A stretch of DNA of 64,000 nt from Pseudomonas rhodesiae (GCF_007858255.1 NZ_VFEU01000004.1:62001-126000), one strand, 5' to 3'. Shown: positions 35,962 to 45,875, numbered from the stretch's first letter. Numbers and translations are program-made. Notes: generated by a model from the letters alone, not told the origin.

Positions 35962-36897
35962 TTATCGACGGCGTTTTTCGTAAAGCTTGGGTTCACCCGG
36001 TGGCCGGCTCTTGAAGCGGCGGTGGGTCCACAGGTATTGCTCGGGGCATTCGCGCACGGAGGCTTCGACCCACTGGTTGATGCGCAGGCAGTCCACCTCG
36101 TCGCTTTCGCCGGGGAAGTCGGTCAGCGGCGGGTGAATCACCAGGCGGTAGCCACTGCCATCGGCCAGACGCTCCTGAGTGAACGGCACCACCAGCGCCT
36201 TGCCCAAGCGAGCGAACTTGCTGGTGGCGGTAACGGTGGCGGCCTGGATGCCGAACAGCGGCACGAAAATACTTTGCTTGGCGCCGTAGTCCTGATCCGG
36301 TGCGTACCAGATGGCACGGCCGGCGCGCAGCAGCTTGAGCATGCCGCGCACGTCTTCGCGCTCCACGGCCAGGGAATCGAGGTTGTGACGCTCGCGGCCG
36401 CGGCGTTGGATAAAGTCGAACAACGGGTTGCCGTGCTCGCGGTACATGCCGTCGATGGTGTGCTTCTGGCCGAGCAATGCCGCGCCGATTTCCAGAGTGG
36501 TGAAGTGCAGGGCCATCAGGATCACGCCCTTGCCATCCAACTGTGCCTGCTTGAGATGCTCCAGGCCTTCAACATGGGCCAGCCGCGCCAGGCGCTGACG
36601 CGACCACCACCAGCTCATGGCCATTTCAAAAAAGGCGATGCCGGTGGAGGCGAAGTTTTCCTTGAGCAGGCGCTTGCGTTCCTTGGCGGTTTTTTCCGGG
36701 AAGCACAGTTCCAAGTTGCGCGCGGCGATGCGGCGGCGTTCGCCGGCCACGCGGTACATGCCCGCGCCCAACAACCGACCGATGGTCAGCAGGGCGCGGT
36801 ACGGCAATTGGGTCACCAGCCATAGGAGGCCGAGTCCCAGCCATAACAGCCAAAATCGCGGGTGAAAAAATACAGCTCGAAAACGCGGGCGATCCAT
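35962..36897 (-). CDS. lpxL: lipid A lauroyl acyltransferase (LpxL/HtrB type)
   Basis: A 311-residue lipid A secondary acyltransferase, adding a lauroyl or 2-hydroxylauroyl chain to Kdo2-lipid IVA at the inner membrane. One N-terminal membrane helix (about 14-33, [17 protein letters not shown]) and the catalytic H-x4-E motif (His131-Glu136 in ALHFTTLE) are seen. Start ATG at 36897 gives [16 protein letters not shown], the standard N terminus. It is divergent from minC, the same arrangement as in P. aeruginosa, where the paralogue beside minC is called htrB1. Confidence 0.92.
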   Translation of the reverse strand: MDRPRFRAVFFHPRFWLLWLGLGLLWLVTQLPYRALLTIGRLLGAGMYRVAGERRRIAARNLELCFPEKTAKERKRLLKENFASTGIAFFEMAMSWWWSRQRLARLAHVEGLEHLKQAQLDGKGVILMALHFTTLEIGAALLGQKHTIDGMYREHGNPLFDFIQRRGRERHNLDSLAVEREDVRGMLKLLRAGRAIWYAPDQDYGAKQSIFVPLFGIQAATVTATSKFARLGKALVVPFTQERLADGSGYRLVIHPPLTDFPGESDEVDCLRINQWVEASVRECPEQYLWTHRRFKSRPPGEPKLYEKRRR

Positions 36898-37016
36898 TAC
36901 AGATTCCGGTAAAGACAAGGGCCGCGCATTCTACAACGGTTCGACTCGGCTTGCGGCCAGTGAGTGTTCTCGTTATAAGTCTCGACACTTTTCGTGACAA
37001 GCCGCTTTTGCCGACC

Positions 37017-37754
37017 ATGAGCCAAACCGAACCGCTAGACCAAGATCCCGTGTTCCAGTTGAAAGGCAGCATGCTCGCCATCACCGTGCTGGAACTGGCG
37101 CGCAACGACCTCGACGCCCTGGACCGCCAATTGGCCGCCAAGGTCGCCCTGGCCCCGAACTTCTTCAACAACGCCCCGCTGGTGCTGGCTCTGGACAAAC
37201 TGCCCGCCGGCCAGGGCGCCATCGACCTGCCTGGTCTGATGCGCGTGTGCCGCTCCCATGGCCTGCGCACCCTGGCCATCCGCGCCAGCCGCATCGAAGA
37301 CATTGCCGCCGCCATCGCCATTGAACTGCCAGTACTGCCGCCGTCCGGCGCGCGCGAACGTCCGTTGGATCCGACGGAAGGCGACGTAAAGAAAAAACCG
37401 GAAAAACCGCCCGAGCCGACGATAAAGCCTACAAAGATCATTACCACCCCCGTACGCGGCGGGCAGCAGATTTACGCCCAGGGCGGCGACCTGGTGGTGG
37501 TCTCTTCGGTCAGTCCCGGCGCGGAACTTCTGGCCGATGGCAACATCCATGTATACGGCCCGATGCGCGGACGCGCCCTCGCCGGTATCAAGGGTGACAC
37601 CAAAGCCCGAATTTTTTGCCAGCAATTGACCGCTGAACTGGTGTCCATCGCCGGCCAATACAAGGTTTCCGAAGATTTGCGCCGCGACCCGCTGTGGGGG
37701 GCCGCCGTTCAGGTCAACCTGTCGGGCGATGTGTTGAACATCATTCGGCTTTAA
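37017..37754 (+). CDS. minC: septum-site determining protein MinC
   Basis: MinC (245 residues) blocks FtsZ polymerisation at cell poles. The N-terminal domain (about 1-100) inhibits FtsZ; a Pro/Lys-rich linker (125-145) leads to the C-terminal beta-helix (about 147-245) which binds MinD and contains [20 protein letters not shown] and [16 protein letters not shown]. The ATG at 37017 matches other Pseudomonas MinC N termini. It is separated from minD by 200 bp that include a long hairpin. Confidence 0.97.
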   Translation: MSQTEPLDQDPVFQLKGSMLAITVLELARNDLDALDRQLAAKVALAPNFFNNAPLVLALDKLPAGQGAIDLPGLMRVCRSHGLRTLAIRASRIEDIAAAIAIELPVLPPSGARERPLDPTEGDVKKKPEKPPEPTIKPTKIITTPVRGGQQIYAQGGDLVVVSSVSPGAELLADGNIHVYGPMRGRALAGIKGDTKARIFCQQLTAELVSIAGQYKVSEDLRRDPLWGAAVQVNLSGDVLNIIRL

Positions 37755-37820
37755 CGGATACTGCCGCATTTTCCAAGCATCTCTAGACTCTGATAGCACA
37801 GCGAAACCGGCAAGACTTGT

Positions 37821-37874
37821 GTAGGAATAACTGAAAGCTGGCGTTTCCCCGCGGAAACCACAGCTTTTTCCTAC
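37821..37874. repeat. three-part hairpin between minC and minD
   Basis: GTAGGAA (37821), AAAGCTG and GTTTCC pair in order with GGAAAC, CAGCTTT and TTCCTAC (ends 37874) around a CCGC loop, with small bulges. It ends 80 bp before the minD start. There is no T tract, so it is not a plain terminator; it may be an attenuator, RNA-processing site or protein-binding site. Confidence 0.7.
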
Positions 37875-37954
37875 AGTAGCTGTCCGCCTGCAGCGAGTTC
37901 CAAGAGATGTTTTTCAGGGGCTGAAAAGTCCTTTTTCCTTAGGGGTGAAACACC

Positions 37955-38767
37955 TTGGCCAAGATTCTCGTGGTTACATCCGGCAAGGGTGGTGTGGGTA
38001 AGACCACCACCAGCGCCGCTATCGGTACCGGCCTCGCACTGCGCGGCCACAAGACAGTCATCGTCGACTTCGACGTCGGTTTGCGTAACCTCGACCTGAT
38101 CATGGGCTGCGAACGCCGCGTGGTGTACGACTTCGTCAACGTGGTCAACGGCGAAGCCAACCTGCAACAGGCCCTGATCAAGGACAAGCGCCTTGAGAAC
38201 CTGTACGTACTGGCCGCCAGCCAGACCCGCGACAAAGATGCCCTGACCAAAGAAGGCGTAGGCAAAGTCCTCGCCGAGCTGAAGGAAACCTTCGAATACG
38301 TGGTCTGCGATTCCCCAGCGGGTATCGAGACTGGCGCGCACCTGGCCATGTACTTCGCCGACGAAGCCATCGTCGTGACCAACCCGGAAGTCTCCTCGGT
38401 ACGTGACTCGGACCGCATGCTTGGCCTGCTGGCCAGCAAATCCAAGCGTGCCGAAGAAGGCCAGGACCCAATCAAGGAGCACTTGCTGCTCACCCGCTAC
38501 AACCCTGAGCGCGTCAGCAACGGCGAAATGCTCGGCGTTGAAGACGTGAAGGAAATCCTGGCCGTGACCCTGCTGGGCGTCATTCCAGAATCCCAGGCGG
38601 TGCTCAAAGCCTCCAACCAGGGTGTTCCGGTGATTCTCGACGACCAGAGCGACGCCGGTCAGGCGTACAGCGATGCGGTCGATCGCCTGCTGGGCAAGTC
38701 CGTGGAACATCGCTTCCTCGATGTCAAGAAGAAGGGATTCTTCGAGCGTATCTTTGGAGGCAACTAA
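37955..38767 (+). CDS. minD: septum-site determining ATPase MinD
   Basis: MinD (270 residues), the membrane-cycling ATPase that recruits MinC. The deviant Walker A SGKGGVGKTT is at 9-18; DFDVGLRNLDLIMG at about 38-51 and DSPAGIE (Walker B region) near 117 are conserved; the C-terminal amphipathic helix VKKKGFFERIFGG is the membrane-targeting sequence. Start is TTG at 37955 with AGGGGTG upstream. minE follows after 3 bp. Confidence 0.98.
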   Translation: MAKILVVTSGKGGVGKTTTSAAIGTGLALRGHKTVIVDFDVGLRNLDLIMGCERRVVYDFVNVVNGEANLQQALIKDKRLENLYVLAASQTRDKDALTKEGVGKVLAELKETFEYVVCDSPAGIETGAHLAMYFADEAIVVTNPEVSSVRDSDRMLGLLASKSKRAEEGQDPIKEHLLLTRYNPERVSNGEMLGVEDVKEILAVTLLGVIPESQAVLKASNQGVPVILDDQSDAGQAYSDAVDRLLGKSVEHRFLDVKKKGFFERIFGGN

Positions 38768-38770
38768 ACA

Positions 38771-39025
38771 ATGAAATTTCTCGACTTCTTTCGCGCCAAC
38801 AAAAAGCCAAGCACCGCGTCGGTCGCGAAAGAGCGTCTACAGATCATCGTGGCGCACGAACGCGGCCAACGCAGCACACCGGATTACCTGCCAGCCTTGC
38901 AGAAGGAACTGGTCGAAGTGATCCGCAAGTACGTCAATATCGGCAACGATGACGTGCATGTCGCCCTGGAAAATGACGGCAGCTGCTCGATTCTGGAACT
39001 CAATATCACCCTGCCCGATCGTTGA
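38771..39025 (+). CDS. minE: cell division topological specificity factor MinE
   Basis: MinE (84 residues) drives MinD off the membrane and sets the pole-to-pole oscillation. The N-terminal membrane-binding helix [12 protein letters not shown], the MinD-contact segment [18 protein letters not shown] (about 17-34) and the beta-rich topological domain ending [13 protein letters not shown] are typical. GGAGG lies in the last codons of minD, so the genes are coupled. Confidence 0.98.
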   Translation: MKFLDFFRANKKPSTASVAKERLQIIVAHERGQRSTPDYLPALQKELVEVIRKYVNIGNDDVHVALENDGSCSILELNITLPDR

Positions 39026-39121
39026 TCGAACGGGCGGTCGCCACGGAGGCTGGGGCGTGCGGCTCCCTTTACGGGAAGCGGACGGCCCAGCCGCCGTTGG
39101 CGTTTGTTACGAGGCTGTTTA

Positions 39122-39757
39122 ATGCCGTTGTCCAACATTCATATCCTCTACCAGGACGACGCGGTCCTGGTGGTGAACAAGCCGACCCTGCTGCTCTCGG
39201 TGCCTGGCCGCGCCGATGACAACAAGGACTGCCTGATCACGCGCCTGCAGGAAAACGGCTACCCCGAAGCTCGCATCGTCCACCGGCTGGACTGGGAAAC
39301 CTCGGGCATCATCCTGCTGGCCCGCGACGCCGATACTCACCGCGAGCTGTCCCGTCAATTTCACGACCGTGAAACCGAAAAGGCCTACACCGCCCTGGCC
39401 TGGGGCCAACCGGCACTGGATAGCGGCAGCATCGACCTGCCCTTGCGCTACGACCCACCCACCAAGCCCCGGCATGTGGTGGACCACGAATTCGGCAAGC
39501 ATGCACTGACCTTCTGGAAGGTGCTGGAACGTTGTGGCGATTGGTGTCGCGTTGAGCTGACGCCGATCACCGGGCGTTCGCACCAATTGCGTGTGCATAT
39601 GCTATCCATCGGCCACCCTCTGTTGGGGGATGGCCTGTACGCCCACGAACAAGCCCTGGCTGCGTGGCCGCGCCTGTGCCTGCACGCGAGCATGCTCAGC
39701 TTTACCCATCCGCAAAGCGGCGAGCGCTTACGCTTCGAGTGCCCCGCACCCTTTTAA
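39122..39757 (+). CDS. rluA: RluA-type 23S/tRNA pseudouridine synthase
   Basis: A 211-residue RluA-family pseudouridine synthase. The catalytic Asp57 lies in RIVHRLDWETSG, and GRSHQLRVHM near 155-164 is the second family motif. Without an S4 domain and at this length it corresponds to RluA, which modifies 23S rRNA U746 and tRNA U32. GAGG seven bases before the ATG at 39122 fixes the start. It is 96 bp downstream of minE, as in other pseudomonads, and may share that transcript. Confidence 0.94.
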   Translation: MPLSNIHILYQDDAVLVVNKPTLLLSVPGRADDNKDCLITRLQENGYPEARIVHRLDWETSGIILLARDADTHRELSRQFHDRETEKAYTALAWGQPALDSGSIDLPLRYDPPTKPRHVVDHEFGKHALTFWKVLERCGDWCRVELTPITGRSHQLRVHMLSIGHPLLGDGLYAHEQALAAWPRLCLHASMLSFTHPQSGERLRFECPAPF

Positions 39758-39772
39758 GTGGTCAACACAGGC

Positions 39773-39868
39773 AAATGTGGGAGGGGGCTTGCCCCCGATG
39801 ACGGCGTATCAGTGACAGCTGTACTGACTGACACACTGCAATCGGGGGCAAGCCGTCTCCCACATTTG
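39773..39868. repeat. REPIN between rluA and apeB
   Basis: TGTGGGAGGGGGCTTGCCCC...and CAATCGGGGGCAAGCCGTCTCCCACA in inverted order, 96 bp. The right arm carries two changes (CCGTCT instead of CCCCCT). Confidence 0.9.
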
Positions 39869-39927
39869 TTATGTGCACTTGCCGCCATCGAACGGTAAAC
39901 TCCGCGCATTGCTGTCTGGAGCTATTT

Positions 39928-41217
39928 ATGCGCGAAGCGTTGAATCAAGGCCTGATCGACTTTCTCAAGGCCTCCCCTACTCCTTTTCATGCCACCGCCG
40001 CCCTGGCCCAGCGCCTGGAAGCGGCCGGTTACCAGCGTCTCGACGAGCGCGAAACCTGGGCCACCGAAGCCAACGGGCGCTATTACGTTACCCGTAACGA
40101 CTCCTCGATCATCGCCTTCAAGCTCGGCCGCCAGTCGCCGCTGCAGGGCGGTATTCGCCTGGTCGGCGCCCATACCGACAGCCCGTGCCTGCGGGTCAAG
40201 CCGCAGCCGGAGTTGCAGCGCCAGGGCTTCTGGCAGTTGGGCGTGGAAGTCTACGGCGGTGCGTTGCTGGCGCCGTGGTTCGACCGCGACCTTTCCCTGG
40301 CCGGCCGCGTGACTTTCCGCCGCGACGGCAAGGTTGAAAGCCAATTGATCGACTTCAAGCTGCCGATCGCGATCATCCCCAACCTGGCCATCCACCTCAA
40401 TCGCGAAGCCAACCAGGGCTGGGCGATCAATGCCCAGACCGAACTGCCGCCGATCCTGGCGCAGTTTGCCGGTGACGAGCGCGTGGATTTCCGCGCCGTG
40501 CTCACCGACCAACTGGCCCGCGAGCATGGGCTCAATGCCGACGTGGTGCTCGACTACGAGTTGAGCTTCTACGACACCCAAAGCGCTGCGGTGATCGGCC
40601 TCAACGGCGACTTTATCGCCGGTGCGCGCCTGGACAACCTGCTGTCGTGCTACGCCGGCCTGCAAGCCTTGCTCACCAGCGACAGCGACGAAACCTGCGT
40701 GCTGGTATGCAACGACCATGAAGAAGTCGGTTCCTGCTCGGCCTGCGGCGCCGACGGCCCGATGCTGGAACAGACCCTGCGTCGCCTGTTGCCTGAAGGT
40801 GATGAATTCGTACGGACCATCCAGAAATCCCTGCTGGTGTCTGCGGACAACGCCCACGGCGTGCATCCGAATTACGCCGACAAGCACGACGCCAACCACG
40901 GCCCCAAGCTCAATGCCGGCCCGGTGATCAAGGTCAACAGCAACCAGCGCTACGCCACCAACAGCGAAACCGCCGGGTTCTTCCGCCATCTGTGCATGGC
41001 CCAGGAAGTACCGGTGCAGAGTTTCGTGGTGCGCAGCGACATGGGCTGCGGCTCCACCATCGGCCCGATTACCGCCAGCCACTTGGGTGTGCGCACCGTG
41101 GACATTGGTTTGCCGACATTTGCCATGCACTCGATCCGCGAACTGTGCGGCAGCCATGACTTGGCGCATTTGGTGAAGGTGCTGGGCGCGTTCTACGCCA
41201 GCCACGACCTGCCCTGA
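39928..41217 (+). CDS. apeB: M18-family aspartyl aminopeptidase
   Basis: A 429-residue M18 metallopeptidase that removes N-terminal acidic residues. [13 protein letters not shown] near 77-89 supplies the first zinc histidine, [17 protein letters not shown] and [16 protein letters not shown] near 230-275 the bridging Asp and catalytic Glu, and [20 protein letters not shown] with [11 protein letters not shown] the C-terminal ligands. Length equals Pseudomonas ApeB. The ATG at 39928 matches the family N terminus. A GC-rich hairpin terminator follows. Confidence 0.96.
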   Translation: MREALNQGLIDFLKASPTPFHATAALAQRLEAAGYQRLDERETWATEANGRYYVTRNDSSIIAFKLGRQSPLQGGIRLVGAHTDSPCLRVKPQPELQRQGFWQLGVEVYGGALLAPWFDRDLSLAGRVTFRRDGKVESQLIDFKLPIAIIPNLAIHLNREANQGWAINAQTELPPILAQFAGDERVDFRAVLTDQLAREHGLNADVVLDYELSFYDTQSAAVIGLNGDFIAGARLDNLLSCYAGLQALLTSDSDETCVLVCNDHEEVGSCSACGADGPMLEQTLRRLLPEGDEFVRTIQKSLLVSADNAHGVHPNYADKHDANHGPKLNAGPVIKVNSNQRYATNSETAGFFRHLCMAQEVPVQSFVVRSDMGCGSTIGPITASHLGVRTVDIGLPTFAMHSIRELCGSHDLAHLVKVLGAFYASHDLP

Positions 41218-41219
41218 TC

Positions 41220-41257
41220 AATGAGGGAGGGGGGCACCCCCTCCCTCATTGGGTTTT
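41220..41257 (+). terminator. terminator of apeB
   Basis: AATGAGGGAGGGG / CCCCTCCCTCATT, a 13-bp perfect stem followed by GGGTTTT, immediately after the apeB stop. Confidence 0.85.
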
Positions 41258-41342
41258 GCCTAAAGCTGATCTGCATCATCTGCACTTTCTGCAATCCGGC
41301 CTAGACTGGTCGATATTCCCCGTCAGACAAGGCCGTCGTTCC

Positions 41343-41519
41343 ATGATTTCCATGTCCTCGTTCCACGCCATGCTTATCCCTATCCTGATCGGCATGATCA
41401 TGCTGGCAGTGGGTTTCAACTTTCGCGACAAGCCCCTGGGTGTGTTCGGCATGTGGGTCGGCATGCTGCTGATCCTGGGCACCGTGGTGTACAAAATCCT
41501 CGCCAAACTGGCTGAATAA
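41343..41519 (+). CDS. small membrane protein, 58 aa
   Basis: A 58-residue protein with two membrane helices (about 9-25 and 33-51) joined by a short charged turn FNFRDKPLG, which should face one side as a hairpin. I do not recognise it. A second ATG at 41352 is an alternative start. It stands between apeB and the MscS-type gene, and its clean hydrophobic pattern and typical codon use support that it is real. Confidence 0.7.
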   Translation: MISMSSFHAMLIPILIGMIMLAVGFNFRDKPLGVFGMWVGMLLILGTVVYKILAKLAE

Positions 41520-41591
41520 GAATTGCACTCGCATCTGGCATAGCGCCCTCGTACACTCGGTCAATTCGTCGTCTCCAAGGTTGACCGCCTC

Positions 41592-43757
41592 GTGCTTTCC
41601 CGTCTGTTTGCCCTGCCCTGCTCCCTGCTGCTTGCCCTGCTTATCCTGCTGCCGACCGCGCCTGCCTACGCAGCGGGCCTGCCGGGGCTGCTCAACGGCG
41701 GCAATAAAGCCCAACCCCAGGCCGAAGTACCGCTGGGGCAGTCGTTGGACGAGGTGATCAAAACCCTGGAGAACGACCAGCAGCGCACCCAACTGCTCAG
41801 TGACCTGAAAAAACTGCGCGCCGCCACGCAAAAGGCTCAGCCGGCCGCCGAGCAAGGCGTACTCGGCTTGATCGGCAGCACCTTGTCAGGCCTGGAACAG
41901 CAATTTTCCGGCAGCGACAGCCCACTGGGGCGTTGGTCCGATGAAGTCGATCAGGCCAAGGACGAACTTGAAGCCCTGATGCTGCCGGCCAGCGAATGGC
42001 TACCGATCATTTTCGGCTTTGCCTTGATTCTGGCGGTGTGGAGCCTGCTCGCCGCCGCGCTGATCTGGCTCAGCCACCGCGTGCGCGAGCGCTTCGGCCT
42101 GCCCGAAGAATTGCCGCAGCACCCACGCACCTGGGACATGCTGCGCTTTGCCCTGCGCAAACTCGGGCCGTGGCTGATCGCGCTGGTGATCACCGTGTAC
42201 CTGAGCTACGCCCTGCCCTCGTCCCTGGGCAAATCCCTGGCGATGGTGCTGGCCTATGCGCTGGTGGTGGGCACCTGTTTTTCCGCAATCTGTGTGATTG
42301 CGTTCTCCCTGCTCGACGGCCCGCATCGCCATCGTGCGCTGTACATCCTGCGCCATCAGGCCTTTCGTCCGTTGTGGCTGATCGGCAGTTTCGCCGCCTT
42401 CGGCGAAGCCCTGAGCGACCCGCGTCTAATGCAATCCCTAGGGCAGCACTTGGCACACACCGCCGCGACCGTGGCCAATGTGATGGCGGCGTTGTCCACT
42501 GGGGTGTTTATCCTGCGTTTTCGTCGGCCGATCGCGCATCTGATCCGCAACCAGCCACTGTCGCGCCGCCTCACACGGCGCACCCTCAGCGACACGCTGT
42601 CGATCATCGGCACGTTCTGGTACTTGCCGGCGCTGTTGCTGGTGGGCATCTCGCTGTTCGCCACGTTTCTGTCGGCCGGCGACACTAGCACCGCCCTGCG
42701 CCAGTCGCTGCTGTGCACGGTGCTGCTGGTGTTGTGCATGGTGATCAACGGCCTGGTACGCCGCCATTCGCTCAAGCCCCAGCGCGGGCACAAGCGCCAT
42801 GCGCTGTATTCCGAGCGCCTGAAGAGTTTTTTCTACACCCTCGCCCACTTGCTGGTATGGCTGGCGTTTATCGAACTGGGTCTGCGGGTCTGGGGCCTGT
42901 CGTTGATTCGCTTTACCGAAGGCGACGGCCATGAAATCAGCGTCAAGCTGTTCGGCCTGGGCGGCACGCTGCTGTTTGCCTGGCTGATCTGGATCCTCAG
43001 CGACACCGCGATCCACCACGCCTTGACCCGCTCGCGCAAAGGCCTGGCCAACGCCCGCGCGCAGACCATGATGCCGTTGATCCGCAACGTGCTGTTCGTG
43101 ACCATTTTCATCATCGCCGCCATCGTCGCCCTGGCGAATATGGGTATGAACGTCACGCCGCTGCTGGCCGGTGCCGGTGTGATCGGCCTGGCCATCGGCT
43201 TCGGTGCGCAATCGCTGGTGGCGGACCTGATCACCGGCCTGTTCATCATCATCGAGGACTCCCTGGCCATCGACGACTACGTGGACGTCGGCGGCCACCT
43301 GGGCACGGTCGAGGGCCTGACCATCCGCACCGTGCGCCTGCGCGACATCGACGGCATCGTGCACACCATTCCGTTCAGCGAAATCAAGAGCATCAAGAAC
43401 TACTCGCGAGAGTTCGGCTACGCGATCTTCCGCGTGGCGATCCCTTACAACATGGACATCGACGACGCGATCAAGCTGATCCGCGACGTGGGCCAGAAAA
43501 TCCGCAACGACCCGATGCAGCGTCGCAATATCTGGTCGCCGCTGGAGATTCAGGGGGTGGAGAGCTTTGAGTCCGGCAGCGCAATCCTGCGCGCCCGATT
43601 CAAGACCGCGCCGATCAAACAGTGGGAAGTGTCGCGGGCGTTCAACCTGTCGCTCAAGCGTCAACTGGATGAAGCCGGCTTGGACCTGGCCACGCCGCGC
43701 TTGAGCGTGCAGGTGGTGACGGCGGCGTCAGGGCAGGAAAAAGACAAGAGCGTCTAA
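41592..43757 (+). CDS. large MscS-family mechanosensitive channel
   Basis: A 721-residue mechanosensitive-channel family protein. After a signal peptide (about 1-27) comes a periplasmic, helical domain (30-130), then about ten membrane helices; the last is the MscS pore helix region GMNVTPLLAGAGVIGLAIGFGAQSLVADLITG (near 517-548), followed by the beta domain with VEGLTIRTVRLRDIDGIVHT and the C-terminal alpha/beta cage. It opens on membrane tension or osmotic downshock. Start is GTG. It is convergent with mbtH. Confidence 0.9.
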   Translation: MLSRLFALPCSLLLALLILLPTAPAYAAGLPGLLNGGNKAQPQAEVPLGQSLDEVIKTLENDQQRTQLLSDLKKLRAATQKAQPAAEQGVLGLIGSTLSGLEQQFSGSDSPLGRWSDEVDQAKDELEALMLPASEWLPIIFGFALILAVWSLLAAALIWLSHRVRERFGLPEELPQHPRTWDMLRFALRKLGPWLIALVITVYLSYALPSSLGKSLAMVLAYALVVGTCFSAICVIAFSLLDGPHRHRALYILRHQAFRPLWLIGSFAAFGEALSDPRLMQSLGQHLAHTAATVANVMAALSTGVFILRFRRPIAHLIRNQPLSRRLTRRTLSDTLSIIGTFWYLPALLLVGISLFATFLSAGDTSTALRQSLLCTVLLVLCMVINGLVRRHSLKPQRGHKRHALYSERLKSFFYTLAHLLVWLAFIELGLRVWGLSLIRFTEGDGHEISVKLFGLGGTLLFAWLIWILSDTAIHHALTRSRKGLANARAQTMMPLIRNVLFVTIFIIAAIVALANMGMNVTPLLAGAGVIGLAIGFGAQSLVADLITGLFIIIEDSLAIDDYVDVGGHLGTVEGLTIRTVRLRDIDGIVHTIPFSEIKSIKNYSREFGYAIFRVAIPYNMDIDDAIKLIRDVGQKIRNDPMQRRNIWSPLEIQGVESFESGSAILRARFKTAPIKQWEVSRAFNLSLKRQLDEAGLDLATPRLSVQVVTAASGQEKDKSV

Positions 43758-43784
43758 CTCCCGATCCCATGGCGGGATCGGGAG
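43758..43784. terminator. hairpin between mscS-type gene and mbtH
   Basis: CTCCCGATCCC / GGGATCGGGAG, a perfect 11-bp stem with a 5-base loop, between convergent genes. No T tract, so termination strength is uncertain. Confidence 0.55.
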
Positions 43785-43794
43785 GCGAGAGAGA

Positions 43795-44019
43795 TCAACC
43801 GGCCAGTGCCGCGCCATCCATCTTCTGGCGCAGGCTCAACGGGCGCATGTCGGTCCAGACTTCTTCGATGTAGGCTAGGCATTCTTTCTTGAAACCGCTC
43901 TTGCCCACGGTACGCCAGCCGTCCGGCACAGCCTTGTAATCGGGCCAGATGGAATACTGTTCTTCATGGTTGACCACTACCTGAAACAGGATGTCGTCGC
44001 GGTCAAATACTGAGGTCAT
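43795..44019 (-). CDS. MbtH-like NRPS accessory protein
   Basis: A 74-residue MbtH-family protein, which binds and activates NRPS adenylation domains. The family signature is complete: [19 protein letters not shown] (17-35), [23 protein letters not shown] (38-60). In fluorescent pseudomonads it serves pyoverdine synthesis and lies beside pvdH as here. The start at 44019 is set by GGAGAAC upstream; a longer frame to 44253 runs into pvdH. A PvdS-like promoter with one mismatch lies 63 bp upstream, overlapping the pvdH stop codon. Confidence 0.95.
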   Translation of the reverse strand: MTSVFDRDDILFQVVVNHEEQYSIWPDYKAVPDGWRTVGKSGFKKECLAYIEEVWTDMRPLSLRQKMDGAALAG

Positions 44020-44081
44020 TGCTGTTCTCCATCGTTCAAAGGCTGGGCTGCGCACCACGCGCAGCATCGATATCTGTAGAA

Positions 44082-44105
44082 ACGTAGCGGGCGCGCAAAA
44101 AATTA
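44082..44105 (-). promoter_or_regulatory. PvdS-type promoter before mbtH (one mismatch)
   Basis: On the minus strand TAATT-N16-CGT, one base from the iron-starvation consensus TAAAT-N16-CGT, 63 bp before the mbtH start. Its TAA is the pvdH stop codon. Confidence 0.55.
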
Positions 44106-45497
44106 GAGACTGGCGACGGCTGCCGCCAGGGCGCGGCCGAAAATATCGGCCACTTGGTCGATTTCGCCGGCGGTGATCACCAGCGGCGGCAAGAAGCGCA
44201 CCACGCTGGCGTGGCGACCGCCCAGCTCCAGGATCAAGCCGCGCTTGAGGCATTCGCGCTGCACCAACGGCGCCAACTGGCGATGCACCGGGGGGTGGCC
44301 CTGGCTGTCGAGCGCGCCGTGGGGGTCTACCAGCTCAACACCGAGCATCAACCCACGCCCACGGATATCCCCCAGGTGTGGGTAGTCGCGCTGCAACAGG
44401 CGCAGGTGTTCACCCAGGCGCTCGCCCATCGCCGCTGCGTGACCCGGCAAATCGTGGGCCTTGAGGTAGCGCATTACCGCCGAGCCCGCCGCCATTGCCA
44501 TCTGGTTGCCACGAAACGTGCCGGCATGGGCGCCCGGCAGCCAGGTGTCGAGCCAGTCGCGGTACACCACCACCGCCAACGGCAGGCTGCCGCCGATAGC
44601 CTTGGACAGCACCACCACGTCCGGGATGATGCCGGCGTGTTCAAACGCAAACATCTTGCCGGTGCGACCGAAGCCGCTCTGGATCTCATCGACGATCAAT
44701 GCCACGCCCGCCTGTTCGGTGATACGCCGCAGGCCGCGTAGCCAATCGAGGTCGGCCGGAATCACGCCGCCCTCGCCTTGCACCACTTCCACAATCACCG
44801 CCGCCGGCAGCAGCACGCCGGCTTCGGGGTCGTTGAGCAGGTTTTCCAGGTAATGCAGGTTGACCCGCACGCCCTCCGCGCCGCCCAGGCCGAACGGGCA
44901 ACGGTAGTCATAGGGGAACGGCAGGAATTGCACACCATTGCCGAGCAGGGCACCCAGCGGTTTCTTCGGCCCCAGGCTGCCCATCAGGCTCAACGCGCCT
45001 TGGCTCATGCCGTGGTAACCGCCCTGGAACGACAACACCGTACTGCGCCCAGTGGCGGTGCGCACCAGTTTCAGCGCGGCTTCCACCGCATCGGTGCCGG
45101 TGGGGCCGCAGAACTGGATCTTGGCTTGCTGCGCCAGCTCAGCCGGCAGCAGGCCGAACAAGTCCTGCACAAACTGATCCTTGACCGGCGTGGTCAGGTC
45201 GAGGGTGTGCAGCGGCAATTCATCGCTCAGCACCTGCTGGATGGCGTCGATCACCACGGAGTGGTTATGCCCCAGCGCCAACGTACCGGCGCCGGCCAGG
45301 CAATCGATAAAGCGTCGGCCCTCCACGTCCTCCACGTAAATGCCCTTGGCCCGCTTCAGCGCCAGGGGGATACGCCGCGGATAACTGCGCGCATTGGACT
45401 CTTGCTGACGCTGGCGGGCCAGCAGCGGGGTTTCGTCGAACTGATAAAGCGTTTCATGCACTTGGGTATCTTCAATACGGCTGATAGCGACTGACAT
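44103..45497 (-). CDS. pvdH: diaminobutyrate-2-oxoglutarate aminotransferase PvdH
   Basis: A 464-residue class III PLP aminotransferase that makes L-2,4-diaminobutyrate from aspartate semialdehyde for the pyoverdine peptide. PLP Lys299 sits in [26 protein letters not shown] (131-144) and [11 protein letters not shown] (270-280) are the cofactor motifs. GAGGGATCGAGAG just before the ATG at 45497 fixes the start, giving the family length; an upstream frame to 45653 would overlap the PvdS box. Partner genes: mbtH downstream, and the Dab-specific PvdL module 13 kb away. Confidence 0.95.
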   Translation of the reverse strand: MSVAISRIEDTQVHETLYQFDETPLLARQRQQESNARSYPRRIPLALKRAKGIYVEDVEGRRFIDCLAGAGTLALGHNHSVVIDAIQQVLSDELPLHTLDLTTPVKDQFVQDLFGLLPAELAQQAKIQFCGPTGTDAVEAALKLVRTATGRSTVLSFQGGYHGMSQGALSLMGSLGPKKPLGALLGNGVQFLPFPYDYRCPFGLGGAEGVRVNLHYLENLLNDPEAGVLLPAAVIVEVVQGEGGVIPADLDWLRGLRRITEQAGVALIVDEIQSGFGRTGKMFAFEHAGIIPDVVVLSKAIGGSLPLAVVVYRDWLDTWLPGAHAGTFRGNQMAMAAGSAVMRYLKAHDLPGHAAAMGERLGEHLRLLQRDYPHLGDIRGRGLMLGVELVDPHGALDSQGHPPVHRQLAPLVQRECLKRGLILELGGRHASVVRFLPPLVITAGEIDQVADIFGRALAAAVASL

Positions 45498-45591
45498 CTC
45501 TCGATCCCTCAATACGCGGATGATGGTGACCAAACTGCCGATCCGTTGGCGTCTGGCCCAAGGGCATGCGCACGGATTTCCTGTTCTGGAA

Positions 45592-45615
45592 ACGCACCAG
45601 CGAGAAGAGGATTTA
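45592..45615 (-). promoter_or_regulatory. PvdS-dependent promoter of pvdH
   Basis: On the minus strand TAAAT (45615-45611), exactly 16 bp, then CGT (45594-45592): a perfect iron-starvation box, 94 bp before the pvdH start. It predicts expression under iron limitation through PvdS, itself repressed by Fur. Confidence 0.85.
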
Positions 45616-45680
45616 GGCGGCAGTGATGATTGCACCTGATAGCGGGAGATCAATCGGCAACTCTATTGGCTGATCCAGTG

Positions 45681-45795
45681 CCATCGGGGGCAAGCCCCCT
45701 CCCACATTGGGATGACCTTTGTTTTCGAAATGGAGCAATGGCTCGGTTAAAGTGAAATCGGTCAAAACTGTGGGAGGGGGCTTGCCCCCGATGGC
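45681..45795. repeat. REPIN between pvdH and ampDh3
   Basis: CCATCGGGGGCAAGCCCCCT...and the inverse TGTGGGAGGGGGCTTGCCCC... enclose about 60 bp; 115 bp in all. Confidence 0.9.
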
Positions 45796-45817
45796 CATAG
45801 GTATCTATAGATCTGCG

Positions 45818-45875
45818 GTGAAAACACAACCTGAGAAAATAAGGTTCTTGTGGTGACCAGGCTTGCCCTGCGCCG
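45818..45875 (+). repeat. dispersed 'GTGAAAACACAACCTGAG' element
   Basis: A 58-bp sequence, about 80 percent alike over its first 40 bp to 58603-58643. Each copy could encode the 12-residue peptide [MV]KTQPEK-x4-W before a TGA stop. It ends in a half-REP (AGGCTTGCCCTGCGCC). Confidence 0.6.
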
